This document shows positions 22,501 to 32,689 of a DNA stretch of 64,000 bases, piece after piece. The stretch is taken from the NCBI RefSeq assembly GCF_902459465.1, contig NC_047065.1:3778309-3842308 (forward strand), written 5' to 3'. A program made the position numbers and the translations under genes. How positions within the stretch are numbered: the first letter of the stretch is position 1; the number at the start of each line of letters is the position of its first letter. Below the pieces are notes generated by a model, which made no database searches, was not told where the DNA came from, and worked only from the letters and a program-made list of their open reading frames with translations. The stretch comes from Asterias rubens (Eukaryota > Echinodermata > Asteroidea > Forcipulatida > Asteriidae).

Positions 22501-25500
22501 CAGACCTTCGAAAATTTGAGCTCAATCGGTCATCAAACTTGCGAGATAATAATGAAAGAAAAAAACACCCTTGTCACAGGAAGTTGTGTGCGTTTGTTTG
22601 GATGGTTGATTTCGAGACCTCGAGTTCTAAATCTGAGGTCTCGAAATCAAATTCGTGGAAAATTACTTCTTTCTCGAAAACTATGGCACTTCAGAGGGTG
22701 CCGTTTCTCACAATGTTTTATACCATCAACCTCTCCCCATTACTCGTCACCAAGAAAGGTTTTATGCTAATTATTATTTTGAGTAATTACCAATAGTGCC
22801 CACTGCCTTTAATGAATTTGTTTTCTGATTTTTTTGTTTTCTGATTTTTTTTCTTCTAATGTGATGTGCAGAATGTTTATCTGGCGTTCCGTTCTTCGTC
22901 TTCCTGAGAACCACGCGGCATTCAGCAGTTTAGTTGACAAAGGAACCCACCTCGCCTGGGTCAAGGTCCATGAAGATTACCCTATCAAGAGTCGCAAGCT
23001 TCTCAGGGTATTGCAGAGGTAGGATTACACCGGTGCTTAAGTCTAGAAAACTAAGCAGACAAATGTTAAGCAACATTTTCTTCTTAAGCAGCTTAATGAA
23101 ATTGGACACAGGGGCGAACCCTCTTCTCTCTACTCGACCTACAGCTTTATGTCCCCTCTGAAAAATGCAGCAATAATACTTAAGTGTCTTGCTTAAGGAC
23201 ACAAGTGTCACAACCGGGACTTGAATCCACACTCTGCTGATCAGAAACACCAGAGCTTGAGTCTGCTGTTCTTATCCGCTCAGCAAAGGCACATCATGAT
23301 AATAACACATCATGAAGGCATGGTTGGCTTGTGCGTAAAGTGCTCGCCTCTCACCAAGGTGACCCTGGTTCGATTCCCGGCCAGGGCAATATGTGAGTTG
23401 AGTTGTGCGTTGGTTCTCTGCTGTGCCACAAGGATTTTCCAGACCATCCGGTTTTCCTCCTTGGGAAAAATCAAACACTTTCGATCTTGGCTATGCTTCG
23501 TGGTCACAATGGGTTGATGTGGCTGGCAGCCAAAGGCGACCTTGCATGCCTGCTTCTCGAACACGTTGTGGCCGCGTCCTTCGCAATTCAGCTCTTAGGC
23601 TGCGAGTAAGGATGATTAGCCCCCCAAATTATTATTTTATTATTATTATTAACATGGGATATTTAAATGTGCAAATTAGTCACAATGTTAATCGGAAACA
23701 TCATTTTCTCCGCAGGACATTATCAGGGCTGGCCCACTGGTCTGCCATCTTTGGTGAGACTGACTACCTACCGTTGATGGCATTTCCTTTTGTGAAACTC
23801 TTCCAGAACAACCAACTCGTCTGCTTTGAAGTCATAGCTACAATCTTAAGTAAGACTTATTCTCCATTTTATTTTTTATAAATTGTTGTGTTAGTATGAT
23901 AAAGTCAACATGGCTTGAATGTTGTTTTATTCACTATGTAATGTGTGAGCATGTGTGTGAAATAACTGCCGTCTTCTGTTTTCATTTCTTGTGCCCAGGC
24001 AGTTGGTGCCAGCAGTGGTTTGAGTTCATCCCCAATCCTCCCGTCAATGTGCTGTCTATGGTGTAGAATGTTCTGCCCTTTAATTCACCGGTCGTTGCTC
24101 TAACCGTCTTCTGTTTTCATTTCTTGTTACCCAGGTAATTGGTGCCAACAGTGGTTTGAGTTCTTCCCCAATCCTCCCGTCAACGTGCTGTCCATGGTGG
24201 AGAATGTTCTAGCCTACCACGATCGTGCTGTCCTGCAGCATTTCGTCAAGTATGGCGTTACGTCCCAGGTACACCAATATTAAAGCTCCATTCATATTAT
24301 TTGATTGTATTCACCAACAAATTGTGTGACAGTTTTGATTCTGTGCATACCCAGTAGCCAAAATTAGTGGTGGCCCACTGGTTTCTGTGACCAGTAAAAA
24401 AAATCTTCAGGCAAATAAATACTCTTTAAATACTTGTTAATACTGTTGGGACAACCTTTTGAGATGAAATATTCACAGATTAGTTTTTACTATACAAATC
24501 TACATTTATATAGGATTAAAACAATAGAGAATGGTTCCAAAAACTTTCCATTAATACTAATCTAACTTCTATTTTCTTTTTACTTGTTGGCTACCTGGTT
24601 AGGTGTACGCCTGGCCCCTACTTCAGACCCTGCTATCTGAGGTAGTCACTAAGGAGGAATGGCAGAAGTTGTGGGATAACATCTTCTCCAATCATCCTGC
24701 TTTCTTGCTTCTCGTCGTCGTAGCTTACATCATTGGCTCTAGACAACCTCTACTTCAGTGCACTGACGTGGATGATTTCAAGGTACTCTCATTAGGGGTC
24801 CACTTCTTTTAAAAAATAAGCTATTTATGAATAAACTTGCGGGAACAACTGTGTATTAAATCTCTTAAAAGGCAGTGGACACTATTGGTAGTTGTCAAAG
24901 ACCAGTCTTCTCACTTGCTGTATCTCAACAATATGCATAAAATAACAAACCTGTGAAAATTTGAGCTTAATCGGTCATCGAAGTTGCGAGATTATAATGA
25001 AATAAAAAACACTCTTGTCACACGAGGTTGTGTGCTTTCAGATGCTTGATTTCGAGACCTCAAATTCTAATTCTGAGGTCTCTAACTCAAACTCGTGGAA
25101 AATTACTTCTTTCTCGAAAACTACTTTACTTTGGAGGGAGCCGTTTCTTACAATGTTTTATACTATCAACCTCTCCCCATTACTCGTTACCAAGTGAGGT
25201 TTTATTCTAAAAATTATTTTGAGTAATTACCAATAGTGTCCACTGCTTTTAATTGGGAGTGTTGGCTCTGAATAGAACCGGTTTGGTCTCAACGTTTCAA
25301 ACAGTATACTCTGTTCGTCTTCAGGAGAATTTTTTGAGACAACTTCATTTTATCACCTCGAAATGCAGATTAATTGTTGATCTGTTTGGTTAAAGAAAAG
25401 TTTACCCTCTGCCTTCTGACTGGCACCCTCGAACAAATCTATTTACAAGATAGGGAGACCACCAACATTGGGACTCAGTTATAGCTCAGTTGCTGGAGCG

Positions 25501-27768
25501 CCGGCACGTTAATCTCGCTTTTGTCAAACTTTTATAGGCACTTGCTCAGCAAAGGAAACGCTTCTTTCAGAAACAACAGGGCCCAATTTCATGGCTCTGC
25601 TTACCGTAAGCACACAATCAGCGCTTACAGAAGCAGGGAATTCTGTGCTTAAGCGTATTTCACAGGTTAGCAGCAAATTTTTGCTTCTGCGCGTGCGTAC
25701 ACGCTAACAAGGCTAGCGCAGAAATTTGGCGCTTGGATGTAAGGGGGGGGGGAGTGTGACCGTAAGCGCAGAATTCGGCGGTAAGCAGAGCCATGAAATT
25801 GGCCCCTGGTTATTAGCTAAAATTCTGTGAAGTTTACTTTGTTGTGTCTGGCGCCCCGCTCAAATTTTGCTCAACAAATAACATTTGCTCATCCGTAGTA
25901 TTTTCTTATGAAATTAAGCCCAGGCCTTGAACTTCGCTCTTGAAGGGGCACAGGAAGCATGAACAGGGCTCTAGTCTGTTTTTAGTTTTCAAGAGTATCC
26001 CATGTAACACATGTTTTCAATTTCTTCCCCAAAATTTCTCAACATTTTGCAATCTCAACCCTGGTTTTGTTTTTTCTCTTTTCAGTACTTCTTCCACCAC
26101 CGCAATGCCGTCCACGTCGGCAACGTCATCAGTGAAGCTTACCGATTATGGGAGGTCACTCCAGATGACATCCATCCAAAGAGAATGCTGGAGGAATTCA
26201 AGCCGCTCACTAAAGGACAATATCCAATCTTCAATAAGTACCCAAAGTTCATCGTGGATTACCAGGTAGGCATTTTCTCTCATGTAATGAGGAATGAGGT
26301 CAGTTTTGTAAAAATTTATAACTTTAGCATTTTTAGAAATGTTCCACAGGGAAGATTTCATAAAGCCTGTAAGCACAAACACTTTCTAAGCACAGACAAA
26401 ATTGGTTGCCAACGGTTGCCAACCTAAAACCCACATAACCTAAAGTTCACATTGTTGTGACAGGGGCCCAACCCATTTTTTGTTTACCAATTCTGTAACG
26501 TTCTTTTAAGCGACTACCAATGTGCAATTTTATGAATCTTTTAGTGAATCTTTTTTTCGTCTTGGTCGACAGGCTCAAGAGCGTGAGCGCATCAGACAGG
26601 ATGAGCTCGAGTATCTCCACCAGCGTCAAGCAGCGTCGGAGCTCCAGCGAGAGCTGAATAAGAGACACGGCGAGGAGACGGCGTGGTACCGTCAGCAGAA
26701 GCTCTTGAAGGATGCCGAGGAGCAGCGGAGGTCTCTCCTCGCTGAAGAGGAACAACGACTCGTTGATCAACGTATCAGGTGAGGGTGATTGTCTTGTCTT
26801 TGGAACTTTCAGTTCTTGAAGTTTTGTTTATGGTAGGAGTTTTGTGTCCAATCTGCACTCTGGCTTAACGTCCTCACTTAAGGATCCTGCCGAGTAACCA
26901 ATGTTAACTAACTGTAAATGATGGTTTGTGGAAAAAATAAACTTATTTTTTCTTCAGATCAGCTGTTTTCTTCTTTGAAAAAAGTGTTGGCTACATGTCA
27001 GGGGTAGTACCTCTGTCATTGAAAACCTGGAAAGTCATGTTTTTTTTACTTTTGAATTTTCCAGGCCTTGAAATTTGTGGGAAAAAGTCAACTTCTTTAA
27101 AGACATGGAATGTCAAGAATTATTAAACAAAAATAAAAATATATTTCTCCACATTTGCCACCCTGCTGCCATTGATCTAACATCACCAGTGAATAGAATG
27201 TTAAATCATTGAGCGATGTATCTTTTGTGCATCGCATGTGATGCGATAGGCGTGAGTTGCAAACACTGAGGTAGATACTGTGTGGATCCTTCAAAACCAA
27301 AGTGGATAATACTGAATGGTTGAATAGTCTGAAGATTCTTCATTTCTTGAGCTCCTAAATTTAACCCCTGACCCAGGTTACAAGCCATGAAGCGGGAGCT
27401 GAGGATTCGAGAGCTTCAGCTCCTAGACGGAGCCAAGAGGAAGTTCATGCATCATCAGCAGATGCAGAAAGAGGCTGATCTTGGACGGCTCGATGATGAG
27501 ATTTCTAGAAAGGTTTGTGCAGGGAGAAATTTCTTTTTCCATTCTGGGCCCAATTTCATGGCTCCGCTTATCATAGAATCAGCACATGGGCGCAGGGATT
27601 TCTGCACTTATGTCAAAAATTTCATGGGTTGACTCTAAGTTACTATGCATTCTTCGCTTTACACAGCTAGCAATTTGGTGCGTGACAGTTTGTTCCTATT
27701 TTCTCACTGTATTTAGCTGATAACTTTCACATAAGACTTTTATGGTATCTTTTTGCATAATAATGCCA

Positions 27769-27810
<42 letters not shown>

Positions 27811-30800
27811 CAGTATTTAAAAGCACAGTGTGAATTGGCATTCCTCAAAGCGCTTAACAGCAAAATAAAAAGCATTACAAGAAAACAAAAACTGACATAT
27901 TCCCCAATTACAGCCCAAATTAAATAATTATAAATTAGGCCAGACCAGCTGTTACCTAAATGAAACCATTTCAGGATCTGAAAAATTACTCTTTACACTA
28001 AAAACTTAAAATTACAAGTATAAAAAGCCAAAAAGATTAAAATACCTACATGTTAGTGCTGAAAAATACACAAAAGTTATACACAGGAGTCAGGGATACA
28101 GGTTTTAATTACAGATAAAAACATGGGTCTTTACCAATAAATCAGTATTCCATTGACAAAAATAGATATAAGACTCTACTTTTTGATTTGTTTTTGTTTG
28201 TTGTTTTTATTGCAGAGTCTCTTGAGGGAGCAGGAAACCAAAGCAGCTGTAGATGATGTAGAGATCAGAAGAATGGAACTTCAGGCTCAGAAACAACGCC
28301 TAGAACAAGTCAGTTCCAGGGAAAAAAACCCAGTGCAATCAGATATGGTCGATTGAATTTGAATTTTGTTAAAGGGTTATAGTCCAAGAGGCAAACTTTA
28401 GAGGGAGCGTCTAAAGTAAGAAAAATAATGAAATGGTCAGAAGCACTTAACACGTTTTAAAATGCACAGACTGAAAAAAAAAGATAAAGAAACAAGACTG
28501 GTCACCATACCAGGCCAGTTCCCAAACCACAGTATGGGGGAATACGTCTGTCCCACCAACATAAAAGGAAAACAAATATTTTCACGTGTCCAGGAATGCA
28601 AGCTGCTGCTGGAAGGGAGTGCTGTGTAAGGTTTCCAGGGCCCAACTTCATAAAGCCTGTAAGCACAAATATTTGCTTAGCATGAAATTTCTTTCTTAAT
28701 AAAAACAGGATTACCAACCAGATTTCCACGTGATTTACAGGATAAGAAAACAATAGCTGAATGTCAGTAACGAGCAGTATGCAACAAAATTAAAATTTGG
28801 TTGGTAGTCTTGTTTTTATCAAGGAAGAACTTTCATGCTAAGCAAATTTTTTGTGCTTACAGGTATTTGGGCCCAGGTAGCGCATTCCTATGTTCGGAGC
28901 CTTTGGCTAAACAATTATATTTATTGTAGGATCTGGCAAAGAGTTCTGCGTATACGACATACCAGCAGAGAGCTGATGAAGACGCTCACAGACGCCAAGC
29001 TGAGCTGGAGGAGAGAGTCAAAGGTAGAGCTTGGGAGAATAATCAAGACCAACAACATTCAACCAGGAAGGTATGTAAGGCAAGCAAGGCGTTCCCCCTG
29101 GGATGTCTTATAAGTACCCCAGTCAAGGGTAGAGCTTGGGAGAATGATCAAGACCAACAACATTCAACCAGGAAGGTATATCAAGAAAGGTGTTCTTCTG
29201 TATGTGCCCTGGGGATGTTTTGATTTTGACAAGAAAGACTTTAAGTCTAACTGCCCTATACATGTATATACATGTACCTCACAAAGGCACAAAACGTTGC
29301 AAAAAGAGTATCACTGTTCTTAGTGTCCATAGAATGAGTGTGACGACGGGTTATATGAGCTCTAGACATTGTACATACTCGGCACGAAAGGAAGACAAAT
29401 AAAAAAATAGTAAGAAGCTAAGTTTTGGCCATTAGTTACAGAGAGACTGTTCATTTGAGTAAGGAGAATCTGTGGATAAGGCGCCTTCAGACCATTCAAC
29501 ACCATGGTCTGATTATCCAAGAAGGAAATTACTAATAAAACTTTGTCTTTGCCTCCTCCGTTTCCTCAGAGATATCCTTTTCTTTTAAGTCTGTCTTATT
29601 CACTAATTAATCATTACTTTTGTCTCTTGTTTTTTTCTGTGTGCTGTCTGTCTCTCTCTCTTCATACTTGACTGCTATGTATACATTAGTATACCGGTAC
29701 CTGTTCGTGTGTGTTGTGGAGACATTATTGCTTCTAATTTCCGTTGTTTAATTGTTAAAGGGTCTATGTAACTTTTGTAGGACAAAAAACTCAATGTCCA
29801 CAGATTTACACTAAACTTACACAGTTTGAAGATAATGATAGTAGAAAGCTTCCCTGAAAATATTACGTTCTGAGGTGCTGTAGTTTTTTGGAAATGAGTA
29901 AAACAATGTCATGAAAATAATGTTCGTCTCATGAGACGAAAATTATTTTAATCATTTACAAACGTATTTTCATGACATTGTTTTACTCATTTCTCAAAAA
30001 CTACAGCACCTCAGTAACTTTCCACTATCATTATCTTCAAACCCTGTAAGTTTAATGTAAATCTATGGACATTTTGAAAAGGAACCCAAATCCTTTAAAC
30101 AACATGTGGGAGTTTTGTTTATCCTTTTTTGTAAATTTGATTCGATGATCAGCAAATCCAGAATGACATTGCCAAGGCAGAGGAGCTGAGTGGAGGATTG
30201 GACGTACGGAGAGAAGGCGATTACCAACGGAGAATGGACAACCTGGAACAACAACTCAGGAACACTGAGGTAAGTAATCGCTCTCTGCACAGTTCAATAC
30301 GCCATGTGGGTGTAGAGCCTGTATTGTAATTTATGTATCTATTTGGATCAAAGGAAAGGCCAGTTCTTCTTCCTAAATAAAATACATCACTTCCCTTATT
30401 AATCTTAATCTGTCTTGTCTTGGGTTTTGCTCTTCCAGCTTTCAAGACTCCATGAGGAGAATGTGAAATTGGAGCAAGACGTTCAGTCAGTGATGAGAAG
30501 AATTGCAGGCAGGAAGGTACATGTTCATACTGATTGATTATTGATTTTTTTTTTTTTTTTTTTTTAAGGTTTTGTTTTTTAAAGGTTTTGTTGTTAATAT
30601 TTATTTTTAAAACTAATCAGTTAATTAATGTATTGACCAAATACTTTTTTTTTTTTTTTTTGGGGGGGGGGGGGGTTTCTTATAATTTCTTTTTATTCTT
30701 AACTTTCAGTTGCTTATTGCAAATAATTTGATAAGTTTTAATAACATTGATGTATAAGATTTATGACTGGTAATTTGTACAATCTAGGCATAACTTTAGA

Positions 30801-32081
30801 AATTGTGTTTTAAAGATGTAATTTAATTTTGTTTCCATTTATTTATGTGCTATTGTAGTTGGAAGACGCCACTGACAAAAGTAAAGACTTTCACAGGCAG
30901 AGGGAATCATCCAAGCCCATCGGTAAATACAAGTTCTTTTAAAGCTTCTTTAAATTACTTCTTAGTGACCAACAAGGAAAAGAGAGTTTTGGCATCCTGG
31001 AACATTTGTAGAGGGCACTTATAAACTACCCTCAAACTGTTGTATTTATTTATTTTAATAGTTAAACATAACTTGTCTTTGCCTTTTATACAAGTTTGCC
31101 TGATCTAACCTAAGTCTATATCTTACTGTTTGCTTTTTCCACAGAGTCACACGCTGGAGGGACGGCCAATCTTAACAATAATACAGCAGGGTTGAGAGGT
31201 AAAGCCTTGAATGATCTCAGCAGTTCAGAAGATGATGAGGTGCCAAGTAAGTATCAAGAGCCCCCCTCTACCAAAAGTGATTACTAGATAGCTGTAGTAT
31301 CTTAGAGCGTCAGAAGATAGTAGTTGTTGTTTTGATGACAGGGTACTTGTATAGGGGGGCGAGAAAGCTTGAGTCTTAGTACTCACAGCGTGGGGTCCAG
31401 GAGCCTGCCTAAGGGCCCCAAGTTGGGTTTAGGGGCGAAGCTCTTGGCAGGCCTTTTGGTTTTTAGCATATCTGAAATGCCTGGAAAAGCTCTCCTTACT
31501 ATAAATATGTACATAACTTTGTTATAAAACTTGGGCTTGGTTCAGTTCCTGTAACCTGTTGGATTTTGACATACTAATAATAATAATGATAAGACTTGTA
31601 ATGCGCACGTATCCACCCTGCTGGGTGTTCAAGGCGAAACCACCTACATGTATGTGGACACCTTGTGCCGGGACTCTGGACTGCGTCGGGAAGAGCTGCG
31701 TACAGCAATGGAGGACCAACGTGTTTGGAGGGCCATCATCCGATGCTCCGCATCGACTGAATGAATGTAAGACCAGGTCTAGCTCAGTGGTCTAGTGGTC
31801 ATGGGTTCGCATCCCGCCCAAGTAATTCTCCTGTGGATTTTGTTCACAGACCTGAGCATAAAGTGCTTAACACACTGCGGTGTAGGGGTAAGACCAAACC
31901 ACATTTCTTTCTTATTGTTACTTTTGCAGTTTCTCTGGATCGGGGCCGAGACACTTTTGAACAAAGGGAGAGGAATCTGTTGAAGAAGGTTCAGGAGCTG
32001 CGGAAGAAGATCGCCATGGAAACAAGACGACAACATCCTCCTCCAGGTTTTGATGTGGATGATGAGAGCGACCAAGAGTAA
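14589..32081 (+). CDS. TBC1D31: TBC1 domain family member 31 (WDR67), centrosomal/centriolar-satellite protein
   Basis: Exons: 14589-14668, 16732-16887, 17521-17636, 17994-18172, 18581-18729, 19431-19590, 19988-20188, 21077-21292, 21886-21968, 22872-23018, 23716-23849, 24135-24268, 24603-24782, 26086-26265, 26573-26778, 27377-27512, 28216-28308, 28930-29070, 30153-30269, 30439-30516, 30859-30922, 31145-31246, 31930-32081. Length is 1067 aa; human is 1066. Start MMQSCDV directly follows an in-frame TGA; the human start aligns with the second Met. Regions: WD40 about 30-350 (DHQGNIYVFDL, SSDTSLLWDLDTF), linker 350-425, TBC fold 425-705 (ILKGYGEYPAKYR, YPKFIVDYQ), coiled coil 705-965, acidic tail. 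I see no glutamine-finger YxQ, so GAP activity is doubtful (inference). The family acts at centrosomes and centriolar satellites. DERL1 is divergent upstream, as in human. Confidence 0.96.
14780..15690. repeat. Composite minisatellite in TBC1D31 intron 1
   Basis: From about 14840 to 15460, 47-bp and 63-bp units alternate; the longer has an extra 16 bp around TTGTACATTTGCAAAC. From about 15460 to 15680 it reduces to a 14-bp unit, TTGTAGTTGTACCC, with a TTGTCG variant. Since 14 is not a multiple of 3, the array reads open in several frames on both strands, giving ORFs of 200-287 codons that are not genes. It starts about 110 bp past the exon 1 donor. Confidence 0.95.
15701..15905 (+). mobile_element. 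S1 SINE remnant
   Basis: Starts mid-head (AAGCTCTGGTGTTTCTGATC) and keeps AGCAGAGTGTGGGTT and the GGGATATTAAGCCATAGGTC body. It abuts the minisatellite, which may have started from or beside it. Confidence 0.6.
16258..16557 (+). mobile_element. S1 SINE with the best-preserved tRNA-Leu head
   Basis: The head at 16264-16347 reads GTGTCATGGCCGAGTGGTTA, an anticodon region TTCAAGC (CAA), a variable arm and GGGTTCGAATCCCGG. Its ends pair (GTGTCAT with GTGACAC). It is followed by a body and an A-rich tail (16524-16557), so it is a retroposon rather than a tRNA gene. The anticodon stem is mismatched. Confidence 0.75.
17188..17468 (-). mobile_element. S1 SINE, reverse orientation
   Basis: Reads backwards into a head ending ACCACTCGGCCACGACACG at 17450-17468. 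The body ACCTACTCCTGGGGTTGAAA is shared with the copies at 16258 and 18905. It lies about 50 bp upstream of TBC1D31 exon 3. Confidence 0.7.
18412..18505 (+). mobile_element. S2 SINE tail fragment
   Basis: CGGGGAAAGTACCGAGTATA, GCTAACACCAACGG and GGGTTAAAACC match the 3' body of S2 elements at 35999 and 38905. The tRNA head is missing. Confidence 0.55.
18905..19206 (+). mobile_element. S1 SINE, 5'-truncated
   Basis: Head remnant AGAGTGTGGGTTCAAATCCC, then body with a small internal duplication of GACCATGGTAATTGCTTT. It ends with a GATTTGGGTTGATAACCCAA palindrome also seen near 17180. Confidence 0.65.
19807..19885 (+). mobile_element. S3 tRNA-derived element
   Basis: tRNA-like: GATAGCTCAGCTGGTAAAGC (A box), GTTAATC anticodon region, GGTTCAGATCCAACCCTGGT (B box). 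The head is followed by TAAATTTTTTCTTTG, as in the other S3 copies, so it is a SINE head. The GTT triplet suggests an Asn-type source. Confidence 0.55.
21342..21395 (-). mobile_element. S3 tRNA-derived fragment, reverse
   Basis: TGGGATTCGAACCAACGACC then CCGGATTAACGTGCCTGCGC is the reverse complement of the S3 T-arm and anticodon region. Confidence 0.5.
22174..22330. mobile_element. Singleton hairpin element
   Basis: GAAGTTTTAGCTTCATTAGT and GTCAAGTTTTTTGAGAAA are mirrored by TTTCTCAAAAACTTGAC and ATGAATCTGAAACTTC. It lies in TBC1D31 intron 9. Confidence 0.55.
22422..22812. mobile_element. Family A hairpin element, copy 4
   Basis: Complete, with ends TTAAAGGCAGTGGACACTAT and ATAGTGCCCACTGCCTTTAA. 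It lies in TBC1D31 intron 9, about 60 bp before exon 10. The 118- and 84-codon ORFs inside it are repeat-derived. Confidence 0.88.
23165..23290 (-). mobile_element. S1 SINE head, reverse
   Basis: Contains GTGTCACAACCGGGACTTGA and CTGCTGATCAGAAACACCAG, the reverse complement of the S1 T-arm and variable region. It directly precedes an S4 element. Confidence 0.65.
23313..23655 (+). mobile_element. S4 tRNA-derived SINE, copy 1
   Basis: Head GGCTTGTGCGTAAAGTGCTC, CCTCTCACC and CTGGTTCGATTCCCGGCCAG resembles Glu/Val-type tRNA. A body of about 250 bp (CTCGAACACGTTGTGGCCGC) and an ATT-rich tail follow. It is full length and matches the copy at 49132 throughout. The 158-codon ORF running through it is not a gene. 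Confidence 0.8.
23965..24100 (+). pseudogene. Decayed tandem copy of TBC1D31 exon 12
   Basis: From 23971 (CTTCTGTTTTCATTTCTTGT) through the acceptor at 23998 and on to about 24077, this repeats the intron end and 5' half of the true exon 12 (24135-24268), offset by about 136 bp. The copy reads SWCQQWFEFIPNPPVNVLSM, then GTG and TAG at 24064-24066, and no good donor follows. The acceptor CAG survives. If ever spliced in, it would truncate the protein in the TBC region. Confidence 0.85.
24868..25253. mobile_element. Family A hairpin element, copy 5
   Basis: Ends AAAGGCAGTGGACACTATTG and CAATAGTGTCCACTGCTTTT, with central GAGACCTCAAATTC/TTCTGAGGTCTC. It is followed at 25253-25345 by a module also found after the copy at 50583. 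Confidence 0.85.
25476..25516 (+). mobile_element. S3 tRNA-derived fragment
   Basis: TTATAGCTCAGTTGCTGGAG then CGGCACGTTAATCTCG matches the A box and anticodon region of S3. It breaks off before the T arm. Confidence 0.45.
25579..25808. mobile_element. Family C hairpin element, copy 3
   Basis: Most complete copy. Ends GGGCCCAATTTCATGGCTCT and AGAGCCATGAAATTGGCCCC are followed inward by TTACCGTAAGC/GACCGTAAGC pairs and a G-run at 25744-25752. Confidence 0.85.
26347..26466. mobile_element. Family D element, partial
   Basis: AGATTTCATAAAGCCTGTAA and AAGCACAGACAAAATTGG match the D left half. A GGGGCCCA remnant marks the other side. It lies in TBC1D31 intron 14. Confidence 0.5.
27546..27680. mobile_element. 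Family C element, degenerate
   Basis: Begins GGGCCCAATTTCATGGCTCC, starting 33 bp after the exon 16 donor of TBC1D31. The inner repeats are eroded and the right end is lost. Confidence 0.5.
27770..27808. repeat. AAT trinucleotide microsatellite
   Basis: About 13 AAT units. The sequence after it (CATTCCTCAAAGCGCTTAAC) looks like a SINE 3' end in reverse. Confidence 0.9.
28639..28876. mobile_element. Family D hairpin element, long form
   Basis: Ends GGGCCCAACTTCATAAAGCC and TACAGGTATTTGGGCCC. Inner arms AGGATTACCAACCAGATTTC and GGTTGGTAGTCTTGTTTTTA pair. It stops about 50 bp before TBC1D31 exon 18. Confidence 0.75.
29071..29175 (+). other. TBC1D31: Possible 35-codon alternative 3' extension of TBC1D31 exon 18
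   Basis: A 105-bp tandem duplication (first unit from 29017, second from 29122) copies the end of exon 18 together with its donor. Reading past the first donor (GTATGT at 29071) stays open for exactly 35 codons. It then reaches the second donor (GTATAT at 29176) in the same phase, re-encoding GRAWENDQDQQHSTRK. Use of the second donor would lengthen the coiled coil by 35 residues. Expression is not known. Confidence 0.5.
29755..30100. mobile_element. Hairpin element with TTTAAAG-type ends
   Basis: Arms GTAGTTTTTTGGAAATGAGT and ACTCATTTCTCAAAAACTAC, plus AACAATGTCATGAAAAT and ATTTTCATGACATTGTT, surround the centre TCGTCTCATGAGACGA. It ends about 50 bp before TBC1D31 exon 19. Confidence 0.75.
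31610..31764 (+). mobile_element. LINE ORF2 C-terminal relic
   Basis: The frame read from 31666 to the TGA at 31762-31764 gives CRDSGLRREELRTAMEDQRV followed by WRAIIRCSASTE. This resembles the C-terminus of many non-LTR retrotransposon polymerases (pattern DTG-EEL-AM-DR--WR). Only about 45 codons remain. The family assignment is from memory of the motif. Confidence 0.5.
31776..31915 (+). mobile_element. S2 tRNA-derived SINE
   Basis: AGCTCAGTGGTCTAGTGGTC and GGGTTCGCATCCCGCCCAAG form the head. The body is TGTGGATTTTGTTCACAGAC and AAGTGCTTAACACACTG. It ends just before TBC1D31 exon 23. Confidence 0.65.
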
Positions 32082-32167
32082 TGGGCAAGATATATATTTA
32101 TTCAGGCCTGGAATTTGATGGAGGCCACGGAGGCCATGACCTCTGTTGCCCCTTCAAAAGTTACTAG

Positions 32168-32313
32168 GGGTGGGGTTCACAAAGAGTTAGGACTAGTCTT
32201 ATCTCAAGTTAGGATGAGTTATTGCCCTAACTTAGGACTAGTCTTAAGTTTTTAACATCTCCTAGGACTAGTCCTACGTTAGTACTCCTAATTCTTTGTG
32301 AAAATCGACCCCA
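32168..32313. mobile_element. Family E hairpin element, well preserved
   Basis: Ends GGGGTTCACAAAGAGTTAGG and CTAATTCTTTGTGAAAATCG, with inner TTAGGACTAGTCTTAAG and CTAGGACTAGTCCTACG. It lies in the TBC1D31 3' UTR or just beyond. Confidence 0.8.
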
Positions 32314-32683
32314 GTAGACTTTAAGATTTTTTCAATTGAAATGCATTTTGAAATATTAAAATGGCCTTGCCCTCTCAAAATTCCAGTTTTTTTTTCTTCT
32401 AAATGCATTGATTTTCAGTATTTCCTTAGAATATTGTTTCTGAAGATAATTTTGGATTGAACAAAGACAAATTCCTTTGTTTTACCAAGATCGAAACATT
32501 ACAGTCACTCGGATAAATTATTGCACTTGCATAGGTTTGCCGTGTCTTAGATATATGATACATTGTACATTACTGTTTTCCGTTGCACTTTGCTAATGCA
32601 ACGACTGGACATTATTAACCAGCCTACTGCCGTGTATTGCATTTATTTTTGTCAACGGATAGACATAAACAAGTCAGAATTCA

Positions 32684-32689
32684 AATAAA
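32684..32689 (+). terminator. Candidate TBC1D31 poly(A) signal (proximal)
   Basis: AATAAA about 600 bp after the stop codon, in TTCAAATAAAAGTCTG. It could be the main signal if the family A element downstream is not transcribed. Confidence 0.45.

Noticed and set aside
22440..22796. Similar short peptides beginning MSSIGR or MSSIGH at 6522-6788, 22516-22770 and 50599-50874
   Set aside because: Translations of family A hairpin elements in the same relative place. They are repeat-derived, not a gene family.
23405..23881. 158-codon plus-strand ORF
   Set aside because: It runs through an S4 SINE and then into TBC1D31 exon 11 by chance. The first part has no family match.
29017..29024. Earlier donor AAAG|GTAGAG in TBC1D31 exon 18
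   Set aside because: It would end in phase 1 whereas exon 19 starts in phase 0. The donor at 29071 fits.
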